Below, piece by piece: positions 1-8,010 of a DNA stretch of 64,000 nucleotides; position 1 is the first letter of the stretch, and every line of letters starts with the position of its first letter. The stretch is from an uncultured Chitinophaga sp. (GTDB taxonomy: Bacteria > Bacteroidota > Bacteroidia > Cytophagales > Cyclobacteriaceae): NCBI GenBank assembly GCA_902168205.1, contig CABHOK010000003.1, positions 1,178,001-1,242,000 on the forward strand. The letters run 5' to 3'. The position numbers and the translations under genes were made by a program. The notes below the pieces were generated by a model. The model was not told the DNA's origin. It did not search any database and was given only the letters and a program-made list of their open reading frames with translations.

Positions 1-58
1 AGCATTCTACAATAATAAGCAGACATTCGTAGAGTTATCTGTTCATGGCCGGGATGTT

Positions 59-424
59 ATGAATAAACCGAAGGCTGTGGGCCGTTATTTCGATCACGAC
101 AAGTTTGATAAGCTCACTGGTGGTTATGACAAGATACAGGCGGAACTGATCGAAGCGTTCTTGGAATTTACACCTGCGCTGCTGGAAGAACTTCGCACCA
201 TTGCTATGGCCGAGAACGTTGCTGATGTGGCGCGTATACTCCATAAACTGAAATCGTCAACATCTTTGTTGTGTTCAGACTCGCTATACTCTGAGATTAT
301 ACATCTGGAAGAAAATGCAAACCATGTAAGTGATCCTGACTATAAAAGCCGGATCGCTGCGCTCATTACTTCGCACGAAGTATTGATGGAAGAAACCGAG
401 ACCATTCTTAAAAAACTGACGTAA
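59..424 (+). CDS. Hpt (histidine phosphotransfer) domain protein
   Basis: This 121-residue protein probably carries phosphoryl groups between the receiver of a hybrid kinase and a response regulator in the cytoplasm. It is mostly helical and has the sequence ILHKLKSST at about residues 60-68, which matches the HxLKGss core of Hpt domains; the first H of HKLK is the likely phospho-acceptor. It ends 27 bp before a hybrid histidine kinase on the same strand, a common pairing. The reading frame stays open upstream to the left edge of the window, so the ATG at 59 is only the first one visible and the true start may lie further left, or this may be the C-terminal domain of a longer protein. Hpt assignment rests on motif and context. 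Confidence 0.75.
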   Translation: MNKPKAVGRYFDHDKFDKLTGGYDKIQAELIEAFLEFTPALLEELRTIAMAENVADVARILHKLKSSTSLLCSDSLYSEIIHLEENANHVSDPDYKSRIAALITSHEVLMEETETILKKLT

Positions 425-451
425 TCAAGACCCTCTCTATAACAATCCCCC

Positions 452-3367
452 ATGAACTGCTTTCTGCCTACAGCTTTTGAAGACAGTCGGTTGGAGACAC
501 TTCGCAAACTTGAGATACTGGATACGAGTGATGAGAAAGATCTGGATGATATAGTCCAATTGATCGCTACCATCTGTGATGTTCCTATAGCACTTATCAG
601 TTTAGTCGATGAACGCAGGCAATGGTTCAAAGCAAAAGTTGGCGTAGCTATATCAGAAACTCCGCGCGAACACGCTTTTTGCGCGCATGCTATATTACAA
701 AATGAATTGATGATTGTGCCGGATGCGCTGGCTGATGAACGATTCGCTGCGAGCCCGCTGGTTACAGGTTCTATGGGAATCCGGTTCTATGCCGGGATGC
801 CACTGATTACAACGGATGGCTACACGCTAGGTACGTTGTGCGTGATGGGCCGCAAGCCCGGAAATCTTACCGACTTTCAATGTCTCAGTTTGCGTACACT
901 CGCACGCAACGTCATTAAACAAATTGAGTTGAAATACATGGCGCGCCAGATGGATGAGCGCGCTCGCACGCTGGAAGAATCCAACATGAAGCTGGCTATA
1001 TTGAACCGCGAGAGTCGCGGTAACCTGGAGCATATCAAGTCGCTTCAGGACCAGCTCGAAATTCGCGAACGTCAATATCGCGAGATGGTGGAGAATGCCA
1101 CCGACCTTATATATGAACTTAACACAGAAGGATATTTTTCATTTGTAAACCCGGTAATGGAACGCGTATCCGGGTATACAAGAGAAGAGTTGTTTGCCAT
1201 GCGGTATTGGGAACTGGTATCTCCGGACCATCGTGATCGCATCGTCAACTTTTATAAAGAGCAGCGTAGGTCCGGTAAGCGTAATACTTACCTGGAATTT
1301 ACTATGCTTACAAAAAGCGGAGAAGGAATCTGGATCGGTCAGAATGTAAACATGCAGTTTACCGATGACTATAAAGTTATAAAAGTAAGTGTTATATCAC
1401 GCGATATAACAACATTGAAGAATACAGAGCTGAAGCGTATGGAGAGTGAAAATCGTTTTCGTACGCTGGCTGAAAATGCACCGGTCGGAATTTTTCAGAC
1501 TGATGCAACGGGTGTATGCACGTATGTGAATAAACGTGTCAGTGAAATTACAGGCATGCCGGAAGAAGATATGCTCCGGGAAGGCTGGATAAAAGCTGTA
1601 TACCCGGAAGATCTTTTGCGTGTAACCACTACGTTGCAACAGTCGGTTGAAGAAAAACACGGCTTCAAAATCGAGCTCCGTTTTGTAAATGATACACAGG
1701 GTATACGCTGGGTGATCAGCGAAGGTGTACCGGTGCTGGACGACAACGGGGTACTGACGGGCTATATTGGCACTACACACGATATAACCGAGCGCAAGCA
1801 AATGTTTCAGAAGCTGCGTGACAGTGAAGAGCTATACCGCCTGCTCTCCAGCAATACGCGCGACATGATTGCGCTTTACAAGATTGATGCGTCTGCAACA
1901 CGTACGTTTATATCACCTTCAGTAAACGATATACTGGGATATACTTCGGAAGAGTTGGTGGGAAGTTCTCCCTATGATAATATACACCCCGAAGATGAAG
2001 CACAAGTAAAGAAGATATTGAAGTCTGTTGTGTTTACCGGAAACTCCGCGACACTTGAATATCGCATGCGCAGGAAAGATGGTACCTATGTATGGCTGGA
2101 ATCTCATGCGCATCCGTTCTATGATGATAATGGAAACATGACCGGGTTTCAGAGTTCATCACGTGATATATCAAAACGAAAAGAGTTTGAAGCTTCGCTG
2201 AAGGTTGCCAAGGAGAAGGCCGAGGAAGCAACGCGCGCGAAAAGTTTATTCCTGTCGATGATGAGCCACGAGATACGCACACCAATGAACGCTATAGTCG
2301 GGCTCACCAATTTACTTTTGCAGAATGATCCGCGCGAAGATCAACGCGAGCGTCTCAACTTGTTGAAGTTTTCAGGGCATAACCTGTTAACGATTATCAA
2401 CGATATACTTGACTTTAGCAAGATTGAAGCTGGTAAACTGGTTCTCGAGTCTATCGATATAAACCTGAAGAAACTGCTTTCGGATACAAGACAAATGCTG
2501 GAGCAGCGCGCGCAGGAGAAAAATATATCGCTCTATATGAAGTATGATGCGAAGTTGCCTGAATTTTTAAAAGGCGATACGGTTCGTATTTCACAGATTG
2601 TTACCAACCTGCTGAGCAACGCTATTAAATTTACCGAGCGCGGTTATGTTGAGCTGTCTGTAAAATTACTGGGCGAAGAGAAAGGTAAATATAAAGTACA
2701 GTTCGCTGTAAAAGATACCGGTATCGGTATAGAAGCCGATAAGCTTGAGACAATCTTTGAACATTTTACCCAAGCTGATAATGATATTACCAGGAGGTTT
2801 GGCGGTACCGGTTTAGGACTTACCATTACCAAAGGTTTACTTCATCTCATGGGCAGCAAGATTGATCTGGAAAGCGTGCCCGGCTATGGTTCTACCTTCT
2901 CGTTTGTATTAACGATGGACAAAGGTAAAGATGAGCCTGTTGCCGAAACTAATTCCGTGCCCGGTAAACTTGTTAATGATGAAACGATCAGCGTGTTGCT
3001 GGTAGAAGATAATCGCATCAATCAGATTGTAGCACTTAACTTTTTACAGCAATGGGGTGTAGCGGTTGATATAGCGAATGATGGATTTGAAGCGCTCACC
3101 ATGATCAAACGCAAATCCTATAACATGATATTTATGGATCTGCAGATGCCGGGTATGGATGGCTATGAAGCTTCGCGAAAGATACGTGCCATGGAAGATC
3201 CGTATTTTAAAGAAGTACCTATCATTGCATTGACAGCCGCAGCCATGAGTGGTATGCGTGATAAAGTAATAGAAACCGGAATGAATGACTTTATCAGTAA
3301 ACCGTTTGATCCGGAAGAGCTGCGTCTTAAGGTGGCAAAATTTACACTCTGGCAACAGAGCGCGTGA
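452..3367 (+). CDS. Hybrid sensor histidine kinase, GAF-PAS-PAS-PAS-HisKA-HATPase-REC
   Basis: Cytoplasmic hybrid kinase of 971 residues with no clear transmembrane segment. A GAF domain (about 8-165) is followed by a short coiled coil, three PAS domains with PAC tails (about 210-335, 340-455, 465-585), a HisKA domain with H606 in SMMSHEIRTPMN, and an HATPase domain with N box (TNLLSNAIKF), G1 (DTGIGIE), F box (FEHFTQAD) and G2 (GGTGLGL). A C-terminal receiver (about 845-970) has its phospho-acceptor at D896 (FMDLQMPG) and a conserved lysine in ISKPF. All catalytic motifs are intact. It sits 27 bp after the Hpt gene, so an intramolecular kinase-receiver to Hpt relay is likely. Its signal is unknown; the GAF and PAS domains suggest an intracellular small molecule or redox cue. 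Confidence 0.93.
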   Translation: MNCFLPTAFEDSRLETLRKLEILDTSDEKDLDDIVQLIATICDVPIALISLVDERRQWFKAKVGVAISETPREHAFCAHAILQNELMIVPDALADERFAASPLVTGSMGIRFYAGMPLITTDGYTLGTLCVMGRKPGNLTDFQCLSLRTLARNVIKQIELKYMARQMDERARTLEESNMKLAILNRESRGNLEHIKSLQDQLEIRERQYREMVENATDLIYELNTEGYFSFVNPVMERVSGYTREELFAMRYWELVSPDHRDRIVNFYKEQRRSGKRNTYLEFTMLTKSGEGIWIGQNVNMQFTDDYKVIKVSVISRDITTLKNTELKRMESENRFRTLAENAPVGIFQTDATGVCTYVNKRVSEITGMPEEDMLREGWIKAVYPEDLLRVTTTLQQSVEEKHGFKIELRFVNDTQGIRWVISEGVPVLDDNGVLTGYIGTTHDITERKQMFQKLRDSEELYRLLSSNTRDMIALYKIDASATRTFISPSVNDILGYTSEELVGSSPYDNIHPEDEAQVKKILKSVVFTGNSATLEYRMRRKDGTYVWLESHAHPFYDDNGNMTGFQSSSRDISKRKEFEASLKVAKEKAEEATRAKSLFLSMMSHEIRTPMNAIVGLTNLLLQNDPREDQRERLNLLKFSGHNLLTIINDILDFSKIEAGKLVLESIDINLKKLLSDTRQMLEQRAQEKNISLYMKYDAKLPEFLKGDTVRISQIVTNLLSNAIKFTERGYVELSVKLLGEEKGKYKVQFAVKDTGIGIEADKLETIFEHFTQADNDITRRFGGTGLGLTITKGLLHLMGSKIDLESVPGYGSTFSFVLTMDKGKDEPVAETNSVPGKLVNDETISVLLVEDNRINQIVALNFLQQWGVAVDIANDGFEALTMIKRKSYNMIFMDLQMPGMDGYEASRKIRAMEDPYFKEVPIIALTAAAMSGMRDKVIETGMNDFISKPFDPEELRLKVAKFTLWQQSA

Positions 3368-3386
3368 TATAGCGCTGGGCGAATCG

Positions 3387-5288
3387 CTATACCGTTGCAG
3401 GTGCGTGAGAAGAGGTGAGTGGCAACCGTATCACCACAGTAGTGCCGGCATCCTTCTGACTGGATATACCTACAGTTCCATTTAGTTTTTCAACAATGTG
3501 TTTAACAATATAGAGACCCAGTCCCGGGCCTCTTGCTTTTTTATGTGCCCGGTAAAACATATCAAATACGCGCGGTAAAAACTCTGGTGGTATACCATCG
3601 CTATTGTCTGTTACTTCAATTTTGGCGCGGTTATTCTCTCGCGTTACCGTAATGTTGATCGCACATTCCTGTGTATCATCAGTATAGGTCATGGAATTTT
3701 TAATGAGACAATAAAATATAGGCTTGATGATAAACGGATCGCTGTAAAAATTTATATCATTGTCTTGACGTATCGAAAGTGTAGTGCGTTCGCTGTTGGG
3801 TAAATATTGAAGATCGCGGATAGCCTCGCGTGCTATTTCTTCAAAGTTGATTTTGTCGTTGATAATCGGGTTGTAATATAGCGTAGAGATGCGTGTCAGT
3901 TCTTCGAGAATTGTTATCATATCTACGTTGCAGTCGTCAAGCATTTTCAGAAAATCCTGCTCTTCGGTATCTTGTGAAATCATCTTCAGTACATTGATCA
4001 ATCCTCGTGCAGAAGATACCGGTCCGCGCAATACATGCGAAGTGTGGTATAGAAATGCATTCAACTCCGTAATCTTCGACTCGAGACTAAACTGTACAGT
4101 CTTAAGGGCTGTTATATCCGTTATCATTCCAAACGCACCGCTATAGCTGCTTTGGTTATCGTAGAGCGGGTTGCCGGATATAGAAGTCCACACTTTTTTA
4201 CCAGTCTTGGAGTTCAGTTTAATTTCGAGCGATATCTTTTTACCCTTGCCCAGTTTTTTGAAATGCTCAATGGAGCGGGCACGGTCATCGTGATCCATAA
4301 AACTGAAGAACGATCGCGTGATCATTTCTTTTTCAGAGTATTCCAGCATTTCAGCCAGGCGCCTGTTTACAAATATAGTCTGGTTGTGGGCGTTGAGTAC
4401 CCATATACCTTCCTGCGCTGTTTCGATAATCTTGCGATAGCGCTCCTCGCTTTCGCGCAGCATCTGCAGCGCGAGTTCTTTTTCATCTTCTGCTTTCTTT
4501 TTCCGCAGCATGTTGGTGAGGCTTATCGGAAAGCGCTTCAGGTTTGATTTCAGCAGGTAATCATCTATACCTTCGCTTAAACAACCTGCGGCAAATTCTT
4601 CCGTCAATCCTCCGGAGATAAGTATAAAAGGAACGCGTGCGTTCTTCTTTCGCAGTATACGTATAGCCTGTATGGCATCGAAATTGGGTGGAATATTAAA
4701 ATCTGCAATGACTACATCCGGATCGAAATTTTCTACCGCTGCTATATACTCCTCTTTATTGCTGGCAATTTTAGAGACCAGCTGAATGTTGAAGGAAGCG
4801 ATTTCGTATAGCAGCAACTCGGCATCGTCAGGGTTATCTTCCAATATTAAAATACGATAGGTTTTCAGGTATAGCTGTACCTGGAGCAGCGCTTCTTCGA
4901 ATTTTTCAAAATCGAGTTTCTTGTGGATATAGGCAGTAACACCCAGCTTGTACTTTTCGAAAACTTCATTCTCATTTTCATCTGATGTGAATACCATCAC
5001 TGGAATGTTGCGCGTTGATTTGTTGCTGCGCAGTTGCCTGAGTACCTCGAGTCCGCTGATGGTGGGAAGATTTACATCCATCAGAATTACTTTCGGTAAA
5101 TGTTTAACGGGTGTGTGTATATAGGGGCCGCGTGCAAATAGCATGTCCAGCAATTCATCGCCAGTCCGGAGGCGCACAGTATTATTGTGAATGCTGTTGC
5201 GCACCAGCAAATCCCTGATCATTTCGGAATCATGATCATTTTGCTCAACAAGAACAATCTCCGGGTGGGGGCTTTCGGTTGTGTTCAT
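3387..5288 (-). CDS. REC-REC-PAS-histidine kinase
   Basis: The 633-residue protein begins with two receiver domains (about 8-140 with D71 in LMDVNLP, and 144-265 with D196 in IADFNIP), then has a PAS domain (about 285-400) and a kinase core with H418 in HTSHVLRGP. The ATPase domain has an N box (IKNSMTY), a DNSDGIPP G1 box and a GPGLGLYIV G2 box. Placing receivers before the sensor and kinase suggests an intermediate node that is phosphorylated by other kinases and then modulates its own activity. It is the last gene of a three-gene minus-strand operon: its start lies one base after the stop of the receiver gene upstream. It converges with the hybrid kinase with only 19 bp between the stops. 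Confidence 0.9.
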   Translation of the reverse strand: MNTTESPHPEIVLVEQNDHDSEMIRDLLVRNSIHNNTVRLRTGDELLDMLFARGPYIHTPVKHLPKVILMDVNLPTISGLEVLRQLRSNKSTRNIPVMVFTSDENENEVFEKYKLGVTAYIHKKLDFEKFEEALLQVQLYLKTYRILILEDNPDDAELLLYEIASFNIQLVSKIASNKEEYIAAVENFDPDVVIADFNIPPNFDAIQAIRILRKKNARVPFILISGGLTEEFAAGCLSEGIDDYLLKSNLKRFPISLTNMLRKKKAEDEKELALQMLRESEERYRKIIETAQEGIWVLNAHNQTIFVNRRLAEMLEYSEKEMITRSFFSFMDHDDRARSIEHFKKLGKGKKISLEIKLNSKTGKKVWTSISGNPLYDNQSSYSGAFGMITDITALKTVQFSLESKITELNAFLYHTSHVLRGPVSSARGLINVLKMISQDTEEQDFLKMLDDCNVDMITILEELTRISTLYYNPIINDKINFEEIAREAIRDLQYLPNSERTTLSIRQDNDINFYSDPFIIKPIFYCLIKNSMTYTDDTQECAINITVTRENNRAKIEVTDNSDGIPPEFLPRVFDMFYRAHKKARGPGLGLYIVKHIVEKLNGTVGISSQKDAGTTVVIRLPLTSSHAPATV

Positions 5289-5289
5289 G

Positions 5290-5742
5290 CTAAATCTGTC
5301 CTATAGGCTTTTCATTTATAGTATTCCAGTATAGTGTAAGAGTCTTTACTACGTGTACATAAAATTCAAATTCTACGGGTTTCACTACATAGCTGTTGAC
5401 GCCCAGGTTATAGGCTGTTGCAATGTCTTTCTTTTCCCGCGAGGATGTGAGTATTACAACGGGTAGGGTACGCGTTCGTTCGTCTTCACGAATCCGCTTC
5501 AGTATTTCCAGTCCGTCTATTTTCGGCAGCTTCAGATCAAGCAATACAAGTTTGAGATCATTTTGAATGCGCTTGTTCTCAAAGCTTTTTTTGGCGAACA
5601 CAAAGTTGAGCGCTTCTGCGCCATCATTCAGGTGCAATAGATTTATTTTATTATCTCCGAGACGAAGCGCATGCATGGTTAGTTCTGCATCATCCGGATT
5701 ATCTTCTACCAATAATACTTCTACACGATCAGCTTGCTCCAT
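5290..5742 (-). CDS. Single-domain response regulator (Rcp1-like)
   Basis: A stand-alone receiver of 150 residues with acidic residues at VEDNPDDAE, phospho-acceptor D69 in LLDLKLPKIDG, a threonine/serine switch in LTSSREKKD and the lysine in VVKPVEF. There is no output domain. The long beta4/loop form (NLGVNSYVVKPVEFEFYV) is typical of the Rcp1-like receivers that pair with phytochrome-type PAS kinases. It overlaps the end of the upstream kinase gene by 14 bases and ends one base before the downstream kinase, so the three genes are almost certainly translationally coupled. It probably shuttles phosphate from the PAS kinase upstream to the kinase downstream or to an unknown partner. Confidence 0.92.
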   Translation of the reverse strand: MEQADRVEVLLVEDNPDDAELTMHALRLGDNKINLLHLNDGAEALNFVFAKKSFENKRIQNDLKLVLLDLKLPKIDGLEILKRIREDERTRTLPVVILTSSREKKDIATAYNLGVNSYVVKPVEFEFYVHVVKTLTLYWNTINEKPIGQI

Positions 5743-7570
5743 GAGTTGTTGTATTTAGTGAAAAATAAAAAGTAGCTCCTATACCTTCTTTGCCTTCTGC
5801 CCAAACCTGTCCGCCATGTCGTGTTATAACGCGCTTTACAATGGCCAGACCCACGCCCGTACCGTTGTAATCCTGCGGACTGTGCAGCCGTTGAAATACC
5901 CCAAACAGTTTGTTATAGTATTCCATATCGAAGCCAACGCCATTGTCCTTTACGTAATATTGAATTTCTCCCTTCTTTTCAATCGATCCGATTTCAATAT
6001 GCGGCTGTTCTCTTTTGGAAGAGTATTTAAAGGCATTGGAGACCAGGTTCAGAAAGACCTGTCTCATCAATGCTATATCTCCGGATGCCGGGTGCAAATC
6101 GCCTACCCGTACCGTTGCATGACTATGCGTCCCCTTGAATTCATCCAGTACTGAATTTACTAAAGTTTTCATATCTATGAACGTACGGTCTATATCTTTT
6201 GCACCAATGCGTGAAAGCATGAGCAGATCATTGATAAGGTTACTCATCTTGGTAACATTTCTGCGGATGTTGTCCAATAGTCGTTTGCCCTCCGGATCAA
6301 CCGTGTCCTGAAACTTGTCCATGAATATGGCGATAAACCCATCGATAGCACGCAGCGGTGCCCGCAGATCGTGTGATACGGAATAGGAAAAAGATTCCAG
6401 TTCTACGATATGTTCCTCCAGTTCGCGATTGAGTTGCTGGATCTGGTGTTCCGCTTTTTTTCGTTCGGTGATGTCGCGTATTGCTGCGAGCGCCAGGGTG
6501 CCGTCTTCCGTTTCCAACGGACTTAAACTGATCTCTACGGGAAATTCGGTTCCGTCTTTTCGTTTGCCGTACAACTCCAGCCCTATACCCATGCCCCGCA
6601 TACGGGGATCGTTGAAGAATCCATGCCGGTGATGTGGATGTGCATGATGAAAACGTTCCGGTATAAGAATCTCGATAGGCTGTCCTATAATCTCGCTGCG
6701 CTCAAACTGAAATATATTTCGCACCTGGGCATTTACCATTTGTATATTACCGTCTTGTCCTACAATAACCATGGCATCCGGGGCAGATTCAAGGAGTGCT
6801 TTGAATTTCTCTTCCGATTTTTTCCGGAGCGAGATATCGCGTATGGCTGCGAGTGCAACTATACCGGCTTCTGTTTCCAGTGGACTCAGACTGATCTCTA
6901 CCGGAAACTCCGTCTCATCTTTTCGTTTGCCATATAACTCCAGGTCTATACCCATCCCTCGCACACGCGGATCGTTAAAGAAACCTTTACGATGATCCGG
7001 ATGATTCTGGGTATATCGCTGCGGAATCAGTATTTCAACCTTATTACCAACAAGCTCTTCGCGTTTGTACAGGAAAAGTCTTTCAGTTTGTTCGTTGACC
7101 ATCTGAATCTTGCCGTCACGTCCTACAATTACCATGGCATCAGGAGCAGATTCGAGTAACGCTTTGAACGTTTCGCGCGATTTCCGTTGCTTGGTAAAGT
7201 CGCGCGCGATCTGTCCTATACCGGTAATGTTACCCGCTATATCCCGAAGAGGCGAAACCGTTAGTGATATATATACCGGTACACCGTCTTTTCGCAGCCG
7301 CTCTGTCTCAAAGTGATCAATGGACTCACCGTTCTTCAACCGCTCCAGTATAGTTTCAGCTTCAGCCGTGCGGTCGACAGGTAGTATAAATGTTATTGGT
7401 TTACCCAACGCTTCGTCACGGGTAAAACCAAAAAGTTTTTCGGCTCCCTTGTTCCAACTTGTAATAGATCCCGCCAGGGTAGTACTAAAGATGGCATCCT
7501 CCGTGCAATCAACTATTGAAGCTAAAATTGCTTGTGTGTGATCGGGCTTATTATTAGCGAACAGTTCCAT
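5729..7570 (-). CDS. PAS-PAS-PAS sensor histidine kinase
   Basis: A soluble kinase of 613 residues with three PAS domains (about 10-130, 131-252, 253-375), a coiled coil, a HisKA domain with H400 in YSVSHDLRAPLRA and an HATPase domain with NAFKYSSKRE (N box), DNGVGFDMEY (G1) and GTGVGLAIV (G2). The YSVSHDLRAPLRAI type of H box is the one found in bacteriophytochrome-like kinases. PAS2 and PAS3 are close copies, repeating with a period of 121 residues (both have FKALLESAPDAMVIVG), so the gene has undergone internal duplication. It is the first gene of the operon with the single receiver and the REC-REC-PAS kinase. Its promoter must lie in the 440 bp to its right. Confidence 0.92.
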   Translation of the reverse strand: MELFANNKPDHTQAILASIVDCTEDAIFSTTLAGSITSWNKGAEKLFGFTRDEALGKPITFILPVDRTAEAETILERLKNGESIDHFETERLRKDGVPVYISLTVSPLRDIAGNITGIGQIARDFTKQRKSRETFKALLESAPDAMVIVGRDGKIQMVNEQTERLFLYKREELVGNKVEILIPQRYTQNHPDHRKGFFNDPRVRGMGIDLELYGKRKDETEFPVEISLSPLETEAGIVALAAIRDISLRKKSEEKFKALLESAPDAMVIVGQDGNIQMVNAQVRNIFQFERSEIIGQPIEILIPERFHHAHPHHRHGFFNDPRMRGMGIGLELYGKRKDGTEFPVEISLSPLETEDGTLALAAIRDITERKKAEHQIQQLNRELEEHIVELESFSYSVSHDLRAPLRAIDGFIAIFMDKFQDTVDPEGKRLLDNIRRNVTKMSNLINDLLMLSRIGAKDIDRTFIDMKTLVNSVLDEFKGTHSHATVRVGDLHPASGDIALMRQVFLNLVSNAFKYSSKREQPHIEIGSIEKKGEIQYYVKDNGVGFDMEYYNKLFGVFQRLHSPQDYNGTGVGLAIVKRVITRHGGQVWAEGKEGIGATFYFSLNTTTHGAS

Positions 7571-7820
7571 TTAAAACAACAATATTAAGTATTCACTGTC
7601 TTGTAAAGGACAGGACTATGAAAACAGGTTATACATAATCGCACAAAACACACCTGCATCTGTGGCGAACAGGCTGACGATCAAATCTTAATAATAAGAT
7701 AAGCGTATTGATGGTCTAATCCAAATATAGTATTACCGTATTTTTTTAGCATGCAAGCCGCCATTGGTTTTGAGTTAAACTATAAACGACCGCAATAAAG
7801 CAGTTTAGTCTCTCGCTTGT

Positions 7821-7838
7821 ATCCGTATAATTACGGAT
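7821..7838 (+). promoter_or_regulatory. Perfect inverted repeat ATCCGTA-N4-TACGGAT, candidate operator
   Basis: The sequence is a perfect 7-bp inverted repeat with a four-base spacer (TAAT). It begins 87 bp before the TACTTTTG element of the propeller gene. An almost identical repeat (10797-10814) lies at the same relative place, 86 bp before a TACTTTTG element, in front of the GAF receptor gene at 11033. The repetition of both motif and spacing suggests a binding site for a common dimeric regulator; which one is unknown. Confidence 0.5.
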
Positions 7839-7907
7839 ATGAAACTCTATATTTTATGTACATACTCTTCCTGATCAATTAGGACAAGTGTATTTTTATA
7901 TATGCGC

Positions 7908-7915
7908 TACTTTTG
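7908..7915 (+). promoter_or_regulatory. Candidate -7 element TACTTTTG
   Basis: Matches the Bacteroidota vegetative -7 consensus TAnnTTTG. It lies 95 bp before the ATG of the propeller gene. No good -33 TTTG is present at the usual distance, so this is a weak prediction on its own; the matching layout at 10883 strengthens it. Confidence 0.4.
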
Positions 7916-8010
7916 ATCTTCAGAAACACCTGACTTGCTGTATGAGTTACCCGTATGGGGAGCTGGTGCTAAATCTATTCTGATTTCCGGAACGTAAAAA
8001 GAGGGTTGAG

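Larger units (their letters stand above)
7571..8010. other. Divergent intergenic region with promoters and an inverted repeat
   Basis: This 440-bp gap separates the minus-strand PAS kinase operon from the + strand propeller gene and holds no convincing reading frame. It is AT-rich. A perfect inverted repeat lies at 7821-7838 and a -7-like element TACTTTTG at 7908-7915, both described separately. No clear element was recognised for the minus-strand operon. Confidence 0.6.
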
